Shown: positions 15,444-26,239, numbered from the stretch's first letter. The stretch is DNA of 64,000 nt from Parvimonas sp035282405 (GCF_035282405.1 NZ_JAYKBP010000002.1:62001-126000), one strand, 5' to 3'. Notes: generated from the letters alone by a model not told the origin. Numbers and translations: made by a program.

Positions 15444-15877
15444 TAATAACCCCCCTTAGTATGAAATAATTTATTTAATTCATTTCCAATACTGTTAATG
15501 CCTCTTTTACACCAACCTATAATTCCATTTTGTTCATTCATACTATTCTCTAATCGAGTAATTTCGTCGCAAATCGAGTCATGATATTGATTTAATTCGT
15601 TTTGGAATTTATAATAATCTTTAAGAAAACCAGAAAAATCTTTATCAAATTTTTTCTTTTCGTTTCCTTCCCAATTAGGTTGATTATTTTTACCATACAG
15701 TGAACGATTAATATCATTAATATTTCTTTGAATTACTATTACAGTTTTTTTCGTTTCTTTTAATCTCTCAATTTTATCTTCTAGAGTCTGAACTGCTGAA
15801 CAAGCTGAATTCAAAGTATTGTTATAAGTATCTATCCTAGATTGTAAATCATATATTTGTGCTTCTACACTTTTCAT
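15443..15877 (-). CDS. Helical LXG partner (DUF5082/YwqH-like)
   Basis: 144 residues, coiled-coil rich: an N-terminal QIYDLQSRIDTYNNTL helix, a central NQPNWEGNEKKKFD turn with a Trp-x-Gly motif typical of WXG-like proteins, then a helix with EITRLENSMNEQNG. This matches the DUF5082 proteins preceding DUF5344 and LXG effectors in Bacillus (ywqH). It is presumably a secretion partner of effector 1, and perhaps also of effector 2, which has the same LXG head but no partners of its own. It is translationally coupled to the next gene. Confidence 0.7.
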   Translation of the reverse strand: MKSVEAQIYDLQSRIDTYNNTLNSACSAVQTLEDKIERLKETKKTVIVIQRNINDINRSLYGKNNQPNWEGNEKKKFDKDFSGFLKDYYKFQNELNQYHDSICDEITRLENSMNEQNGIIGWCKRGINSIGNELNKLFHTKGGY

Positions 15878-15888
15878 AAAATTTTCCT

Positions 15889-16209
15889 CTATTCTTGATT
15901 TTTAATTAATTCTGATACTTTTCCTTTTGGTAAATCAGTATTTTCTATTACATTAGAAATATTCTCCAACATAATTTCATTATCTTCATCACTAAATCCT
16001 TCATGAATTACTTTTAAAACATCTTCGTCATTAAAATAAATCAAATTATCTCCTACTAATCCTTCTGGATAAAGACAAGCTCCGTAATCAAAGCGATAAA
16101 CAACTCCTTCAACAGGAACTGCAATCATACGTGCAATGAGCATCATTTTTTTTGTACTCCCTTTTAAAATTACAATACTTCCAATTGGCAATAATTTTAC
16201 TTTAGACAT
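15889..16209 (-). CDS. DUF4176 protein, T7SS-associated
   Basis: 106 residues. The opening LLPIGSIVILKGSTKKMMLI, the segment FDYGACLYPEGLVGDNLIYF and the acidic C-terminal half are typical of DUF4176 proteins, which regularly occur beside LXG effectors in type VIIb loci and are thought to assist effector export. No signal peptide is present. It lies between essC and the partner/effector genes, with a GGAGG site before the ATG. It is probably a cytoplasmic adaptor; the exact role here is inferred. Confidence 0.75.
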   Translation of the reverse strand: MSKVKLLPIGSIVILKGSTKKMMLIARMIAVPVEGVVYRFDYGACLYPEGLVGDNLIYFNDEDVLKVIHEGFSDEDNEIMLENISNVIENTDLPKGKVSELIKNQE

Positions 16210-16286
16210 AAAATCCCTCCTAATGTTTTTTATTTATATGAACAAATTTAACATTCAACAATTAATTTATATTAAATTGATGAATA

Positions 16287-19200
16287 TTAATCGTCATAAA
16301 TTTCCGTTAATTGAATTAATTCATACTTATCCGGATATAAAATATAACCTTGATTTGGTTTTAAAGCAGGTTCATTATTTATAAATGGATATCTGGTATG
16401 AACTTGGTCACTTATACGAATACCAAGAAAAACTTGATTAACAAATTTTCTTATTATACTTACATAAGTATCAAAGGTATTATTTACAAGATCTAGATAT
16501 TCTCCAACAAAAATTGGTGTTACTCCATATTTATATCCTTCTGTTACCAATAATTTAAAGTCATTTTCATTAATACCCGATGACATTACAAGTGGTGAAA
16601 TTTCTGGAATTAAAATTAACCATTTTTTGTAATCAACTTCTTTTTGATTTATACGATCTTTTAAATCTTTAATAATTGTTTTAATTACATCAGATATTTC
16701 AGAAACATCGGCAAATCTATTAGCTCCTTTAAATAGATTTTCAGGAACTTTTTTATTAAAGTCTAAAATTACCATATTATATTGATTTTCTAAATGTTTC
16801 AAATTATAGTCTAATATTTTATAGTAATTATTTATAAAAACACTTCCCTCAGCTGCCATTAAAATTGCTTTATTAAAGCTGAAAAATGCTGGTTTAACAA
16901 ATTCTTTTTCCAACCCAAATACAAAATTATCAGTTGAAAAGTCTGATGATAAATACTCAGTCGTAACTACATCCGGTAGCATAGGTATCTTTTCTGGTAG
17001 AGTTCCTGTATATACAGATTTCATTTCTTTAACTTCTTCATTAATGGACTTAATATAATCACTATACTCTTCACTTTCATAAGGTAATACTACTTGAAAA
17101 GAAATAATACTATCAAATTTTGTAATTGCTCGACCTTTAATTTCATCTAAGAAAATATTACTTCGTCCAACTACTCCTGACAAATCACTATTATCAAATA
17201 AGAAGAGTGAGATTTTAGTTTTAAAATTAGTCTGTAACTGTAATCTCATAGCATTTAATCTAGATAAGGTTACAACAAGATAAATTCCAATTGATGCTCC
17301 ATCACGTGCAATAACATTTAAAACATCATAAAGTCTATCTCCAAAAGGTGAATCTGTAACTCCGTCAAAACCATCAATAAATAAAAATACTGAAGGAAAT
17401 TTATCCTTAGAAAGTTCATTATATTGTTTTAAGTTTGTAGCCTTTATGCTTGATAATGCTTTTTTTCTTTCTTTTACCATTTTATTTAATCTTCTAAGAG
17501 ATTTTAATATTTTTTCATTTTCATCCAAAATAAAATAATCAGCTACATGTGGAAAATCTGATAAAGAAACTAACCCATTCGCCCCAAAATCATAAAGGTA
17601 AAAATGTGCTTCTGCAGGTGTTTTTTTACGCATTATATCAACTGCAAATGTCCTTAAAAATGTTGACTTACCAAATCCCGGACTACCAACCAATAAAATA
17701 TGTCCTGTCTTATCTATATTAAAATAAAGTGGTGACTGTTCTTGATTTTCAGGTAAATCTTGATAACCTACAAGTATATCCATATCATCATCTTGTTTTT
17801 CCCAATAGTCTTTAAAGTCTATTGATTGTAAATCTTTCGCATAAACCTTATCTGCTAAAGGTGGTAACCAAGGACTTGCAACTTTTGAAATATTCAAAGA
17901 TTCAAAAGTTTTATGAGCATTTTCTACAATTGCATCCAATTCAGTAGGTATAGATTTTACTTCTTTTGAAGCAGATAAACCACTTAAATCCTTATTAATT
18001 GGAAAATATTGTCCATTGTTAGTAATTTCGTAAATAGTCTTTTCTTTATAGGCATTTTTTTCGCCATCAGGATTATATTCTGCTCCGGACCATGCACTTT
18101 GAAACAACTCATAAATCTCATTATTACCAACTTGAAGATATGCTCGACCAGTTTGAGTAATTTCTGCAGCATCTGGAGTTTTTATTACCTCTCTTGAATC
18201 AGCTACATCTTGTACTTTTAGTGCAATTTTAAATTTAGAGTTAGACCATATTTGATCATTTACTACTCCACTTGGCTTTTGTGTTGCCAAAATAAGTTTA
18301 ACACCAAGAGAACGTCCAATACGAGCAGTAGATACTAATTCATCCATAAAATCAGGTTGATTTGCTTTTAACTCTGCAAATTCATCACTTATAATTAAAA
18401 GATGTGGTAAAGGTTCTGTAACTTTACTCTCTTTAAAAAGTTTCATATATTGATTTATATGATTAACATTATTTTCTAAGAAAATACGTTGACGTTTTTT
18501 AAGCTCTGCTTTTATTGAAATTAAAGCCCTATTTGCTTGATTGCCATCTAAATTTGTAATAGTTCCGACCACATGTGGCAAATCAGCAAATAAATTAGCC
18601 ATACCTCCACCTTTATAGTCAATAAGCAAGAATGCAACTTCATAAGGATGATAATTTACTGCAAGAGATAATATATATGATTGAACCAACTCTGATTTTC
18701 CTGAACCTGTAGTTCCCGCAATAAGACCATGTGGACCATGAGCTTTTTCGTGAATATTTAAGTACAAAATATCATCTCTCCCACGAACACCCAAAGGGAC
18801 CTCCATAGTCTGATATGTTTCATTTTTGCTCCAACGATCAAGTAAGTTCAATTCTTCAACATGACTGACACCATACATCTCTAGAAAAGTAATACTATCA
18901 GGTATTGAATTTCTAAGAGTTTGTATATGATTTATCCCTGCCATATATCTTGCAAAATTTTCTTTTTCTGATAAACTAATCTTAGCAAGTGGGCAAAAAT
19001 CTTGATTCATAAATTCACCATTTTGTAAAATTAATTTAGCTTTTTTATCTCCTCTATAATCTACAACTGTTTTTACATGTTCAGAAAGACTTTCAATAAC
19101 TTCTTCAGCAAAAATATAATAAATCCCTAAATGTGATAAATCTTCATTTATATATTCCATTATATTATGATCTAATAAAAAACTCAAATCTGTAATTAAG

Positions 19201-20675
19201 AATATATATTTAGGAAAATAGCTTTTTTCTTTTCCATTGTCCTTTTCGTAATCATGTTTTCTATCTTTAATAATCTGATAAAGTGAAGTTAAAATCTGAT
19301 CTCTAGTTTTTTGATTATAGATAAAACTTCTACAGTTAAATGCTTTTAGTTTTGTATGAGGTAACCATCTACTCCAATTCCAATCTTCAAATTCATCTTC
19401 CCTAAAGATAGGAATAAATTCTATATCATGATAGCTATGAAAAGCTGATATTTGTATCATAAGCTGTTGTAACTGTTCAATGACCACTTTTCTATTTCCT
19501 ATATATCCAATAGGAGCTTCAATCACATTATGAATAGGTACATCGTCTATTGTTTGGTAATAATTAAGTAGTTCTTTTACTTTATCTCCAGCTTCTTTAT
19601 TATATTTAGTAAGTTCAGCTTCTGTATAATTAATCTGAAAACTGGCTTTTACCTCTCCTGTTCCAAGTCTATAAGTTAAAAAATCAAAATCATTTGGTAT
19701 TTTTTCATAAATTCTTCTATCAATTTTTTTAGCCATATCAATAATTTTATCAGTATTTGGATAATGGTAAGTAAGAGCTTGTATTTGCTCATCTTTACAT
19801 GCTGATAATTCTTTATACTTAGTGTCCAAATACTCTAAATAAGCCTTTAACTTTTCCTCTTTCTTTACAGAAAAAGTTTTTTTATCAGAAAAGTAAGAAT
19901 GTACTGATGTTCCAATTGTAATTAAAGACATTCCCATCATCATAAAAATCATAACATTGCTTTTTGATATTAAGTATATAATTACTGTAAATATAACCAT
20001 TGCTAAAGGAGTTATAATTAATTTTATAAGCGATTGTCTTGAAGATTCATCATCAACGGGTGCCTGAGCAATTGTAACTTTAGACTCAGGTTCTCTTAAA
20101 ATTATACGTGGAGACCTATGAAAGTCCCTTCCTCTATCTTCTTCTACATTTTCAAAATAAGGTAATAAATTTGTTTGGATTTCAAAATTAGAAGCTATAT
20201 CAATGAAATCTCTACCTATCGAAATTACAAATCCTTTCTCAAATAAAATAATATCATTTTCGATAAATTTTTTTATATCATTCGCTCTATGTCCATTTAA
20301 AAAAAACGAATTTTCACTTATAATTTCTATGAAATTTTCATCTTTAAAATTGAATAATATATCCTCTTCAATTCCTTCAAGTTGAATTGTGGCATCTTTA
20401 CTTCCAGATATATAAAGAATATCTTTTGGCTTAAATAACAATCTATTTTCCTTAAAAATGAGTAGTCTAACAAGAATGTTATTTGATAAATCTATATTAT
20501 ATAGCCCATTAGTATATTCTTCATCCAACAAATACACCTTATTCTCATCTACTCGCAATATAATCTCTTCATCTAAGGGAAGAATAATATCACAAAATTC
20601 ATTTTGACCTAACCTATATTGAGATTCACTGTAAAGAGGATAAGAATTATCTTTATATATTAAATATATTACCAT
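16287..20675 (-). CDS. essC: Type VII secretion ATPase EssC
   Basis: 1462 residues, near the usual EssC length. Residues ~1-185 contain the two FHA-like domains. Two membrane helices lie at about 216-262 (IITPLAMVIFTVIIYLIS and the stretch after it). Then come tandem FtsK/SpoIIIE ATPase domains: the first has Walker A GTTGSGKSE (~654-662) and LLIDYKGGG; the second has GSPGFGKST (~997-1005). The third, C-terminal domain has no Walker A, as is common. EssC is the motor that drives WXG100 and LXG proteins across the membrane, and its variable C-terminus selects effectors. It lies 11 bp behind essB and is followed directly by the effector genes it should export. Confidence 0.95.
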   Translation of the reverse strand: MVIYLIYKDNSYPLYSESQYRLGQNEFCDIILPLDEEIILRVDENKVYLLDEEYTNGLYNIDLSNNILVRLLIFKENRLLFKPKDILYISGSKDATIQLEGIEEDILFNFKDENFIEIISENSFFLNGHRANDIKKFIENDIILFEKGFVISIGRDFIDIASNFEIQTNLLPYFENVEEDRGRDFHRSPRIILREPESKVTIAQAPVDDESSRQSLIKLIITPLAMVIFTVIIYLISKSNVMIFMMMGMSLITIGTSVHSYFSDKKTFSVKKEEKLKAYLEYLDTKYKELSACKDEQIQALTYHYPNTDKIIDMAKKIDRRIYEKIPNDFDFLTYRLGTGEVKASFQINYTEAELTKYNKEAGDKVKELLNYYQTIDDVPIHNVIEAPIGYIGNRKVVIEQLQQLMIQISAFHSYHDIEFIPIFREDEFEDWNWSRWLPHTKLKAFNCRSFIYNQKTRDQILTSLYQIIKDRKHDYEKDNGKEKSYFPKYIFLITDLSFLLDHNIMEYINEDLSHLGIYYIFAEEVIESLSEHVKTVVDYRGDKKAKLILQNGEFMNQDFCPLAKISLSEKENFARYMAGINHIQTLRNSIPDSITFLEMYGVSHVEELNLLDRWSKNETYQTMEVPLGVRGRDDILYLNIHEKAHGPHGLIAGTTGSGKSELVQSYILSLAVNYHPYEVAFLLIDYKGGGMANLFADLPHVVGTITNLDGNQANRALISIKAELKKRQRIFLENNVNHINQYMKLFKESKVTEPLPHLLIISDEFAELKANQPDFMDELVSTARIGRSLGVKLILATQKPSGVVNDQIWSNSKFKIALKVQDVADSREVIKTPDAAEITQTGRAYLQVGNNEIYELFQSAWSGAEYNPDGEKNAYKEKTIYEITNNGQYFPINKDLSGLSASKEVKSIPTELDAIVENAHKTFESLNISKVASPWLPPLADKVYAKDLQSIDFKDYWEKQDDDMDILVGYQDLPENQEQSPLYFNIDKTGHILLVGSPGFGKSTFLRTFAVDIMRKKTPAEAHFYLYDFGANGLVSLSDFPHVADYFILDENEKILKSLRRLNKMVKERKKALSSIKATNLKQYNELSKDKFPSVFLFIDGFDGVTDSPFGDRLYDVLNVIARDGASIGIYLVVTLSRLNAMRLQLQTNFKTKISLFLFDNSDLSGVVGRSNIFLDEIKGRAITKFDSIISFQVVLPYESEEYSDYIKSINEEVKEMKSVYTGTLPEKIPMLPDVVTTEYLSSDFSTDNFVFGLEKEFVKPAFFSFNKAILMAAEGSVFINNYYKILDYNLKHLENQYNMVILDFNKKVPENLFKGANRFADVSEISDVIKTIIKDLKDRINQKEVDYKKWLILIPEISPLVMSSGINENDFKLLVTEGYKYGVTPIFVGEYLDLVNNTFDTYVSIIRKFVNQVFLGIRISDQVHTRYPFINNEPALKPNQGYILYPDKYELIQLTEIYDD

Positions 20676-20686
20676 TATTATCCTCC

Positions 20687-21874
20687 TTAATTTTTAGCAT
20701 CTTTAGGTTCCTCATTATTTTTATTTCCATCAGATTTCTTATTATTTTTATTTTCGTCAGATGAAGGAACCAAATATTTCTTTTTTAATTCTTCAAGTTT
20801 AGTTTTATATCCATTTATTTTTTCTGTTCGTTCTTCCGCACTTAATTTTGGATTGCTTTTAATTTCATCAATTTTTTTGGTAATTCCATACATAATCAAC
20901 TGTGGATCATCTAAGAAACTTGCAACATTTATTGCTTCATCTATATTAGCTTGTCCAATAAGCACCCAATAACGTAAATATTCTTCATTTGACTTCATGG
21001 AAATATTACTTAGTTCATTTTTTTGTTTATCACTTAAAGGTTCTGTCATAATTACAGAATAAGCAACAATATATTTATCTTCTTGAGATAAAGATTTACT
21101 ATTCTGGTTTTTTGACAAACTTATTACATTTGAATAATCTTTTTGAATAAATGATAATCTCATTGATGAAATGTTATTTTGTATTCGCAAAGAAAAAAAT
21201 GATAAATATAACAATGCTATAATTAAACTAACAGTAGTTAAAATAAAAACTATAGAAGATATTTTCCATTTTTTAAAAGATTTTTTATTTACTCTGTAAT
21301 ACTCTTCTTGATTTTCTTGCTTTTCATTTAAATATCTCTCTTTTAACAATTTCAAGACTTCATCTATAGTTTCAGCTTGTCTTATATTTTCACAAAATAG
21401 ATTTCCTTTATAAAATTGTAGTTTGCCATTTTTCAAAGCTTCATAGTAAGTTTTTAAATCCAAAAGTGAAATAATCATACATTTATAAGAATTTAAAAAA
21501 TCTTCATTGCTAATATTTTCATAAGGTATAATTTGACCTTTTATCCCTCTATTTAGTATTTTTACGGAACCATTAATTGTAAATATTAAATTATCTGGAG
21601 TCAATTCATAAGTATATTTAGAATTTTTTAATTCATCATACAATAATCCAATACTAATTAAATTACGTAATTTTTCTTCAGTAGTCAAATCTTTAAATTT
21701 GTCCCAATCATAGTCCCCAAGCTCTATCTCATTTTCCAATAATAGACTTTCATCAACAATTGTAATTTTATAGTTTGAAAATAGAGGATGAGAAGCTTCA
21801 AGTAAAGCATAAGCTATTTCTCGATTTCCTTTTATATCTTCTAATAATATCATTTTTTTATTTTCTATTGCCAT
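20687..21874 (-). CDS. essB: Type VII secretion core protein EssB
   Basis: 395 residues: a cytoplasmic pseudokinase-like domain (about 1-200), one membrane helix near 205-230 (SIVFILTTVSLIIALLYLSF) and an extracytoplasmic helical part ending in a charged Lys/Asn-rich tail. This is the EssB/YukC layout, a membrane subunit that contacts EssC. Gene order esaB-essB-essC and 10-13 bp gaps on both sides support co-expression. Confidence 0.93.
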   Translation of the reverse strand: MAIENKKMILLEDIKGNREIAYALLEASHPLFSNYKITIVDESLLLENEIELGDYDWDKFKDLTTEEKLRNLISIGLLYDELKNSKYTYELTPDNLIFTINGSVKILNRGIKGQIIPYENISNEDFLNSYKCMIISLLDLKTYYEALKNGKLQFYKGNLFCENIRQAETIDEVLKLLKERYLNEKQENQEEYYRVNKKSFKKWKISSIVFILTTVSLIIALLYLSFFSLRIQNNISSMRLSFIQKDYSNVISLSKNQNSKSLSQEDKYIVAYSVIMTEPLSDKQKNELSNISMKSNEEYLRYWVLIGQANIDEAINVASFLDDPQLIMYGITKKIDEIKSNPKLSAEERTEKINGYKTKLEELKKKYLVPSSDENKNNKKSDGNKNNEEPKDAKN

Positions 21875-21887
21875 CTTAACACTCTTC

Positions 21888-22130
21888 CTATATTGTTTCT
21901 AATTTTATTAACATTCCATCTTTTAAGCTTTCAAAGGTGCTTGTACTTAACAATATTTTCCCTGTTTGAACTATTCTCATACTTGGATTATCAAAACTGA
22001 TTTCCAGCTGATATGAATCTGAAATTATTTGTAATATTTCTTTTAATTTCATCGATGAAGGTATTCTAAAATCAAGCTGTTTACTTATAATCGGTTTTAA
22101 ATCTAGGCTTATATTAATATATCTTTCCAT
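21888..22130 (-). CDS. esaB: Ubiquitin-like T7SS protein EsaB
   Basis: 80 residues, a single ubiquitin-like (YukD) domain: beta strand YINISLDLKPIISK, helix LKEILQIISDSY, and the final strand MLIKLETI. EsaB is a small cytoplasmic component or regulator of type VIIb secretion. It overlaps the end of essA by 17 bp and precedes essB, the conserved position. Confidence 0.9.
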   Translation of the reverse strand: MERYINISLDLKPIISKQLDFRIPSSMKLKEILQIISDSYQLEISFDNPSMRIVQTGKILLSTSTFESLKDGMLIKLETI

Positions 22131-22602
22131 TAGAATTTCCTTTCTTTTTTGAAAAAACTTGATAAACAGAGAAAATCATAATTATAACTCCTATACTCAA
22201 TACAACTACCGCTTGCCAAGAGATATAGTTTTTATTTTCATGAATTGACATTTGATAATTTACTGCCGGTTTTATATTTAATTTAGAATTAAATAATAGC
22301 AATCTAGTTGATTGAACAAAAGAATCCTGAGTAACTTTACTAGTAAATAATTCATTTTTATCCACATTCTCCCCAGCTTTAAATTTTCCTTTCTCTTTAT
22401 TAACATTGTCATTTGTATCTACTAAAAATAGTTTTGATAACTCAGTATCTTGTTCAAAGTAGTTAATACCTTTAGATGTTTTTTCTTTATGAATTTCCAT
22501 GTCTATTTTTAATTTTCCGTCTTCACTTGCTTTTACAATTGAAAATGAAAGTACTAAGGACAAAAAAATCCCTAGTATAAGACTTATAGTCTTTTTATAC
22601 AA
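22114..22602 (-). CDS. essA: Type VII secretion protein EssA
   Basis: 162 residues with an N-terminal membrane/signal helix (ISLILGIFLSLVLSFSIV), a polar extracytoplasmic region and a second membrane helix near the C-terminus (WQAVVVLSIGVIIMIFSVYQVF) followed by a basic tail. Size, topology and place between esaA and esaB fit EssA. It overlaps esaA by 8 bp and esaB by 17 bp. Sequence conservation in this family is low, so the name rests mainly on topology and order. Confidence 0.85.
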   Translation of the reverse strand: MYKKTISLILGIFLSLVLSFSIVKASEDGKLKIDMEIHKEKTSKGINYFEQDTELSKLFLVDTNDNVNKEKGKFKAGENVDKNELFTSKVTQDSFVQSTRLLLFNSKLNIKPAVNYQMSIHENKNYISWQAVVVLSIGVIIMIFSVYQVFSKKKGNSNGKIY

Positions 22603-25600
22603 TTTCCTTGTCCTCCTTTAAAGTACGATATATTAAAATATTTAAGAAACCTAAGGTAATTCCGATTATCCATAAAGCCAATAAAACTAATGTATTTCTA
22701 CCTGATCCACTAATAAATCCACTTATAGCATTTTCACTGTAGTTCAAAGGTGAAAACATTGTTATCATTCTAGCAAAATTCATATTATCTTCAAGTAATT
22801 GATTTGATGAAAGGATATATAATAACAATATCATAACACATAACACAAATCCAAAACTTTTAAGCTTTGATAATATTATATTTGTCCCATAAGTAAATAT
22901 AAGTAGAATTGCTATAATACTTAGACTAAGCATAAAAGAGCCATTAAAATTCATACCTAATTTATAAGACGACATCATTCCAATAATAATTCCTGCTATG
23001 CCGGCAAAAATTGTCAAAAACATCATTGGAGCAATTGAATTTCTGAACTGAATTCTTTTATAAATTTGTAACTGTCTTTGTAACATTGCAATATTTGAAT
23101 GTTGTAGAAGATAAGTAATTGAAAGCCCTACTAAGTAACTCATTAAGATTATAATAAGTCCTAAACTATTATCTTGTTTTCTTATATTTTCCTTATCCAA
23201 ATTTGCGTCCACTAAATCCTTAATTTTTGAAGCATTTACTGGATTAGACAGATATTCATAAACTGCCTCATTTTTCTTATTACCTACTTTTGTATTGCTC
23301 AAAACCGATGCAAAAGATTTTAAAAATTCTTCGTTGGAGCTATATTCTTTGCTCATAACTTCACCAAGCTCAGACACTTTAGTAGATAGAGATTTACCTT
23401 CCTTTTCTAAATTATCTACATCTTTATTTAACTTTTCAACAGTATTTTCTATATCTTTAGAAATAGCCTGATTAGCTTTTGTATTGTCCATTAAAGTTCT
23501 ACTTGCTGTAATTAATGTTGATAAATCCTTATTCATCTCCATTGCTACATTAACTAAATCGGTATTATCTTTCTTTTCACTTTCAGTAAAAGCCGGCTTA
23601 TTTAAAAGAGAATTATGAACTTTTTCAGTCTCAACTAATACTGACTTTAAATTTGTCATTAAATCTTCTGTATCTTTTTTTAAAGATTCTATACTATCTG
23701 CTAATTCTTTGCCATTAATAGTTTTTTTCTCAAACTCAGATATTTCTTTATCAGAAATCTTTAAATCCGATTTTAAAGCATTAATTGTACTTTCCTTAAT
23801 CAAAGAAATGATTATTGTCTTAAGTGATTTTATATCAGCTTGTTTAAGTAATGAATTTTCATCATTTTTTACAAATCCCTTATGAAGATCAATATCATAA
23901 AATGCATTTGCAAGAGAAGATAATCCTAAATATCCCTTTATATCCTTAAAAAAAGCATTTATTGAAGCTTTATTATCATAAGATTTAAATGGTGATATAT
24001 CATCTGACACATTATATTTTCTTTCTATAATTTTAGAATTAGTTTGGGGTTTAATAGTCTTAGTTTCAACTTCAACCTCAATATTCTTTTGTGGATTAAT
24101 CTGAATTGTTTTCTTTTCTTTCTTAGTAGTTAATTCTTCTTTGCCAGTTAGCACTTCAACATTCTCTTGAGTTATTAATTCTCCTTTTAAAGATGCTGAT
24201 TCCAATAATCCAATTTTAGATTTATCTGCTACACTTAAGTTATATGAGATATCAACTGAAGTACCTACATCATTTGGAACAGAAATCTCATATGTTGTAT
24301 CATCTACTTTTTTAGCTGAATAATTTTTTACATTTAAAGTATAATTTTTAGGAACAGTAATATACAATTTAGAAATCTTTCCTTTTATATCTCTAAAAGA
24401 TAATACTTTGTTTTCTGATAAAGTATTGATTGCATCATCTCTTAAATCCATCAGATATTTTCCAATATTTGTACTGTTTTTAAATATAGGATCTTTTTTC
24501 CCATTTGATTTTACATACCATTTTATAAAAGAATTAATATTTTTTAAATACTTAGTATCCTCTTCTGGAAGTCCTAGTTTATTTATTGCTTCATCTGTAT
24601 AGTAGGTATTCTTATAAAGAGTATCATCTATTTTTGATATCATTTTATTTCTTAAATTTTTAAGATATAATCCCAAAGTCATATCTACTTTTCCAGAGTC
24701 AAGCAATTTACCTTCTACCTTTTTTATAGACTCTTCAACTGCATTAGCAATTGTCTTATCATATTTATCTAAAGTATTATCAATCTCGCCATTTAAACTC
24801 TTAAGTTTTTGAACCAAACCTTTTAATTGTTCATTAAATTTGTTAGCTCTTTCTACTGTTTCTTTCCATACACTTGAATTTATAAAATTATTAGAAATAT
24901 GTTCATTAACTTTCTTTAATTTACTTAACTGTTCATAAACACTTAACTTAGAAAATGACTCATCGTAAGCTTTCAAATTATGTTCACGATCAGTAACAGA
25001 TTTTGTCCAACCTTCTTGTAAAAGTTTAATTCTTTGTATTTCTTCATCATAAGTTTTATTTGTATTTATAATTGAAGAAAATGACTCATTAGATTGATTT
25101 AACAATTTGTCAAATAAAGAATAATTACTTAATAGATTATTTGAATTAGTACCTAAACCTTCAAAAGATTTAGAATAAGAATTTAAAGGATCTAAAAGTT
25201 TTGTCTTATATGTGTTTAAAACAAGCCCATTATTTTCAACAATGTCTGATACATAATCCTGTGATGATTGTAAATTTCCAATAATACTTGAAAAATATAC
25301 ACGAATTAAATCCTTATTAAACTTGCTTTTAAGCATTGTAACAGCTTGTTCAGCTTGTCTAGAAATAACAGGTTTATCTGTTTTTATTTTATATTGAAAG
25401 TTAACCTTTGTTGGATTAACTGATTCTAATGCCAAACTTTCTTCTGAAAATTTGCTAGGTAAAATAATCATTAATTGGTATGTGTTATTTTCAAGTCCTT
25501 TTTCTGCAATATTTCTTGTAACTTCTTCAACATTATAGCCAGAACTTTTTATAAATGACTTAATTAATGTATTTGCGATATTAACTGTCTCTCCATTATA

Positions 25601-25774
25601 TTTAGTACCATTGTCTTCATTAACTATCGCTATTTTCAATAAATTTGTATTTTTATTTTGGTTGGAATCCTTATTATCTATAAAACTAGGTTTAATAATA
25701 CCAAAAAATGAAATAATTAATACGAATATAAGCAGAAGTCCACCTAGTCTTACCAATATTTTTTTATCCACCAC
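22595..25774 (-). CDS. esaA: Type VII secretion membrane protein EsaA
   Basis: 1059 residues of the EsaA/YueB (YhgE-Pip) type: one N-terminal membrane helix (LGGLLLIFVLIISFFGII), a long extracytoplasmic region of about 850 residues rich in coiled coil with a beta-rich part around 480-560, and five or six C-terminal membrane helices (LGLIIILMSYLVGLSITYLL onward). It is thought to form a stalk crossing the wall. In Bacillus the homologue YueB is the SPP1 phage receptor. It follows esxA and overlaps essA, as in Staphylococcus. Confidence 0.92.
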   Translation of the reverse strand: MVDKKILVRLGGLLLIFVLIISFFGIIKPSFIDNKDSNQNKNTNLLKIAIVNEDNGTKYNGETVNIANTLIKSFIKSSGYNVEEVTRNIAEKGLENNTYQLMIILPSKFSEESLALESVNPTKVNFQYKIKTDKPVISRQAEQAVTMLKSKFNKDLIRVYFSSIIGNLQSSQDYVSDIVENNGLVLNTYKTKLLDPLNSYSKSFEGLGTNSNNLLSNYSLFDKLLNQSNESFSSIINTNKTYDEEIQRIKLLQEGWTKSVTDREHNLKAYDESFSKLSVYEQLSKLKKVNEHISNNFINSSVWKETVERANKFNEQLKGLVQKLKSLNGEIDNTLDKYDKTIANAVEESIKKVEGKLLDSGKVDMTLGLYLKNLRNKMISKIDDTLYKNTYYTDEAINKLGLPEEDTKYLKNINSFIKWYVKSNGKKDPIFKNSTNIGKYLMDLRDDAINTLSENKVLSFRDIKGKISKLYITVPKNYTLNVKNYSAKKVDDTTYEISVPNDVGTSVDISYNLSVADKSKIGLLESASLKGELITQENVEVLTGKEELTTKKEKKTIQINPQKNIEVEVETKTIKPQTNSKIIERKYNVSDDISPFKSYDNKASINAFFKDIKGYLGLSSLANAFYDIDLHKGFVKNDENSLLKQADIKSLKTIIISLIKESTINALKSDLKISDKEISEFEKKTINGKELADSIESLKKDTEDLMTNLKSVLVETEKVHNSLLNKPAFTESEKKDNTDLVNVAMEMNKDLSTLITASRTLMDNTKANQAISKDIENTVEKLNKDVDNLEKEGKSLSTKVSELGEVMSKEYSSNEEFLKSFASVLSNTKVGNKKNEAVYEYLSNPVNASKIKDLVDANLDKENIRKQDNSLGLIIILMSYLVGLSITYLLQHSNIAMLQRQLQIYKRIQFRNSIAPMMFLTIFAGIAGIIIGMMSSYKLGMNFNGSFMLSLSIIAILLIFTYGTNIILSKLKSFGFVLCVMILLLYILSSNQLLEDNMNFARMITMFSPLNYSENAISGFISGSGRNTLVLLALWIIGITLGFLNILIYRTLKEDKEIV

Positions 25775-25849
25775 TATTCCCCCTATTCATCCCTTATAGT
25801 TAAAAGAGGTTGAGGAATACTCCTCAACCTTCTCCACTTATTTTTTAAA

Positions 25850-26146
25850 CTACTTAAGTCCAAAATTTCGTGATAACGCTTGATCATTTTGTTGCATCGC
25901 TTGAGCAGTCTTATCAAGTTGGTTATTAATTTGTTGCATCAATTCTGCAAAATTTTGAACTTTAGGTTTAAGTTCATTAAATTGATTATCGAATCCTTGA
26001 AATGCCTGTCCTTCCCATTCACTACGAAGCATATCTTGTAAACGTTGTAAATTGTTTAAAATTGTCGTGATATCGTTTGAAGCCTTTCCATATTCACGAG
26101 CACGCATTTGCAAAGTTTCTGGTGATACTCTAATTTGTCCTGCCAT
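25850..26146 (-). CDS. esxA: WXG100 secreted protein EsxA
   Basis: 98 residues, a helix-turn-helix hairpin with the WXG motif in LRSEWEGQAFQGFD near the middle and a C-terminal helix without a cleavable signal, ending NFGLK. EsxA is the small substrate and structural partner required for type VIIb secretion. It is the first gene of the machine and has a clear promoter about 65-95 bp upstream. A 75-bp gap separates it from esaA. Confidence 0.95.
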   Translation of the reverse strand: MAGQIRVSPETLQMRAREYGKASNDITTILNNLQRLQDMLRSEWEGQAFQGFDNQFNELKPKVQNFAELMQQINNQLDKTAQAMQQNDQALSRNFGLK

Positions 26147-26209
26147 AACACATCTCCTTTTTCATATTTTTTAAAATTTTTTTGAACAATTTTTCAATCA
26201 TTCAACTAT

Positions 26210-26239
26210 ATTATACTATAGATGAGTATATTCTTTCAA
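26210..26239 (-). promoter_or_regulatory. Promoter of the T7SS operon
   Basis: Minus strand TTGAAA (26234-26239), 18-bp spacer, perfect TATAAT (26210-26215), about 65 bp before esxA. No obvious operator is visible next to it. Confidence 0.65.
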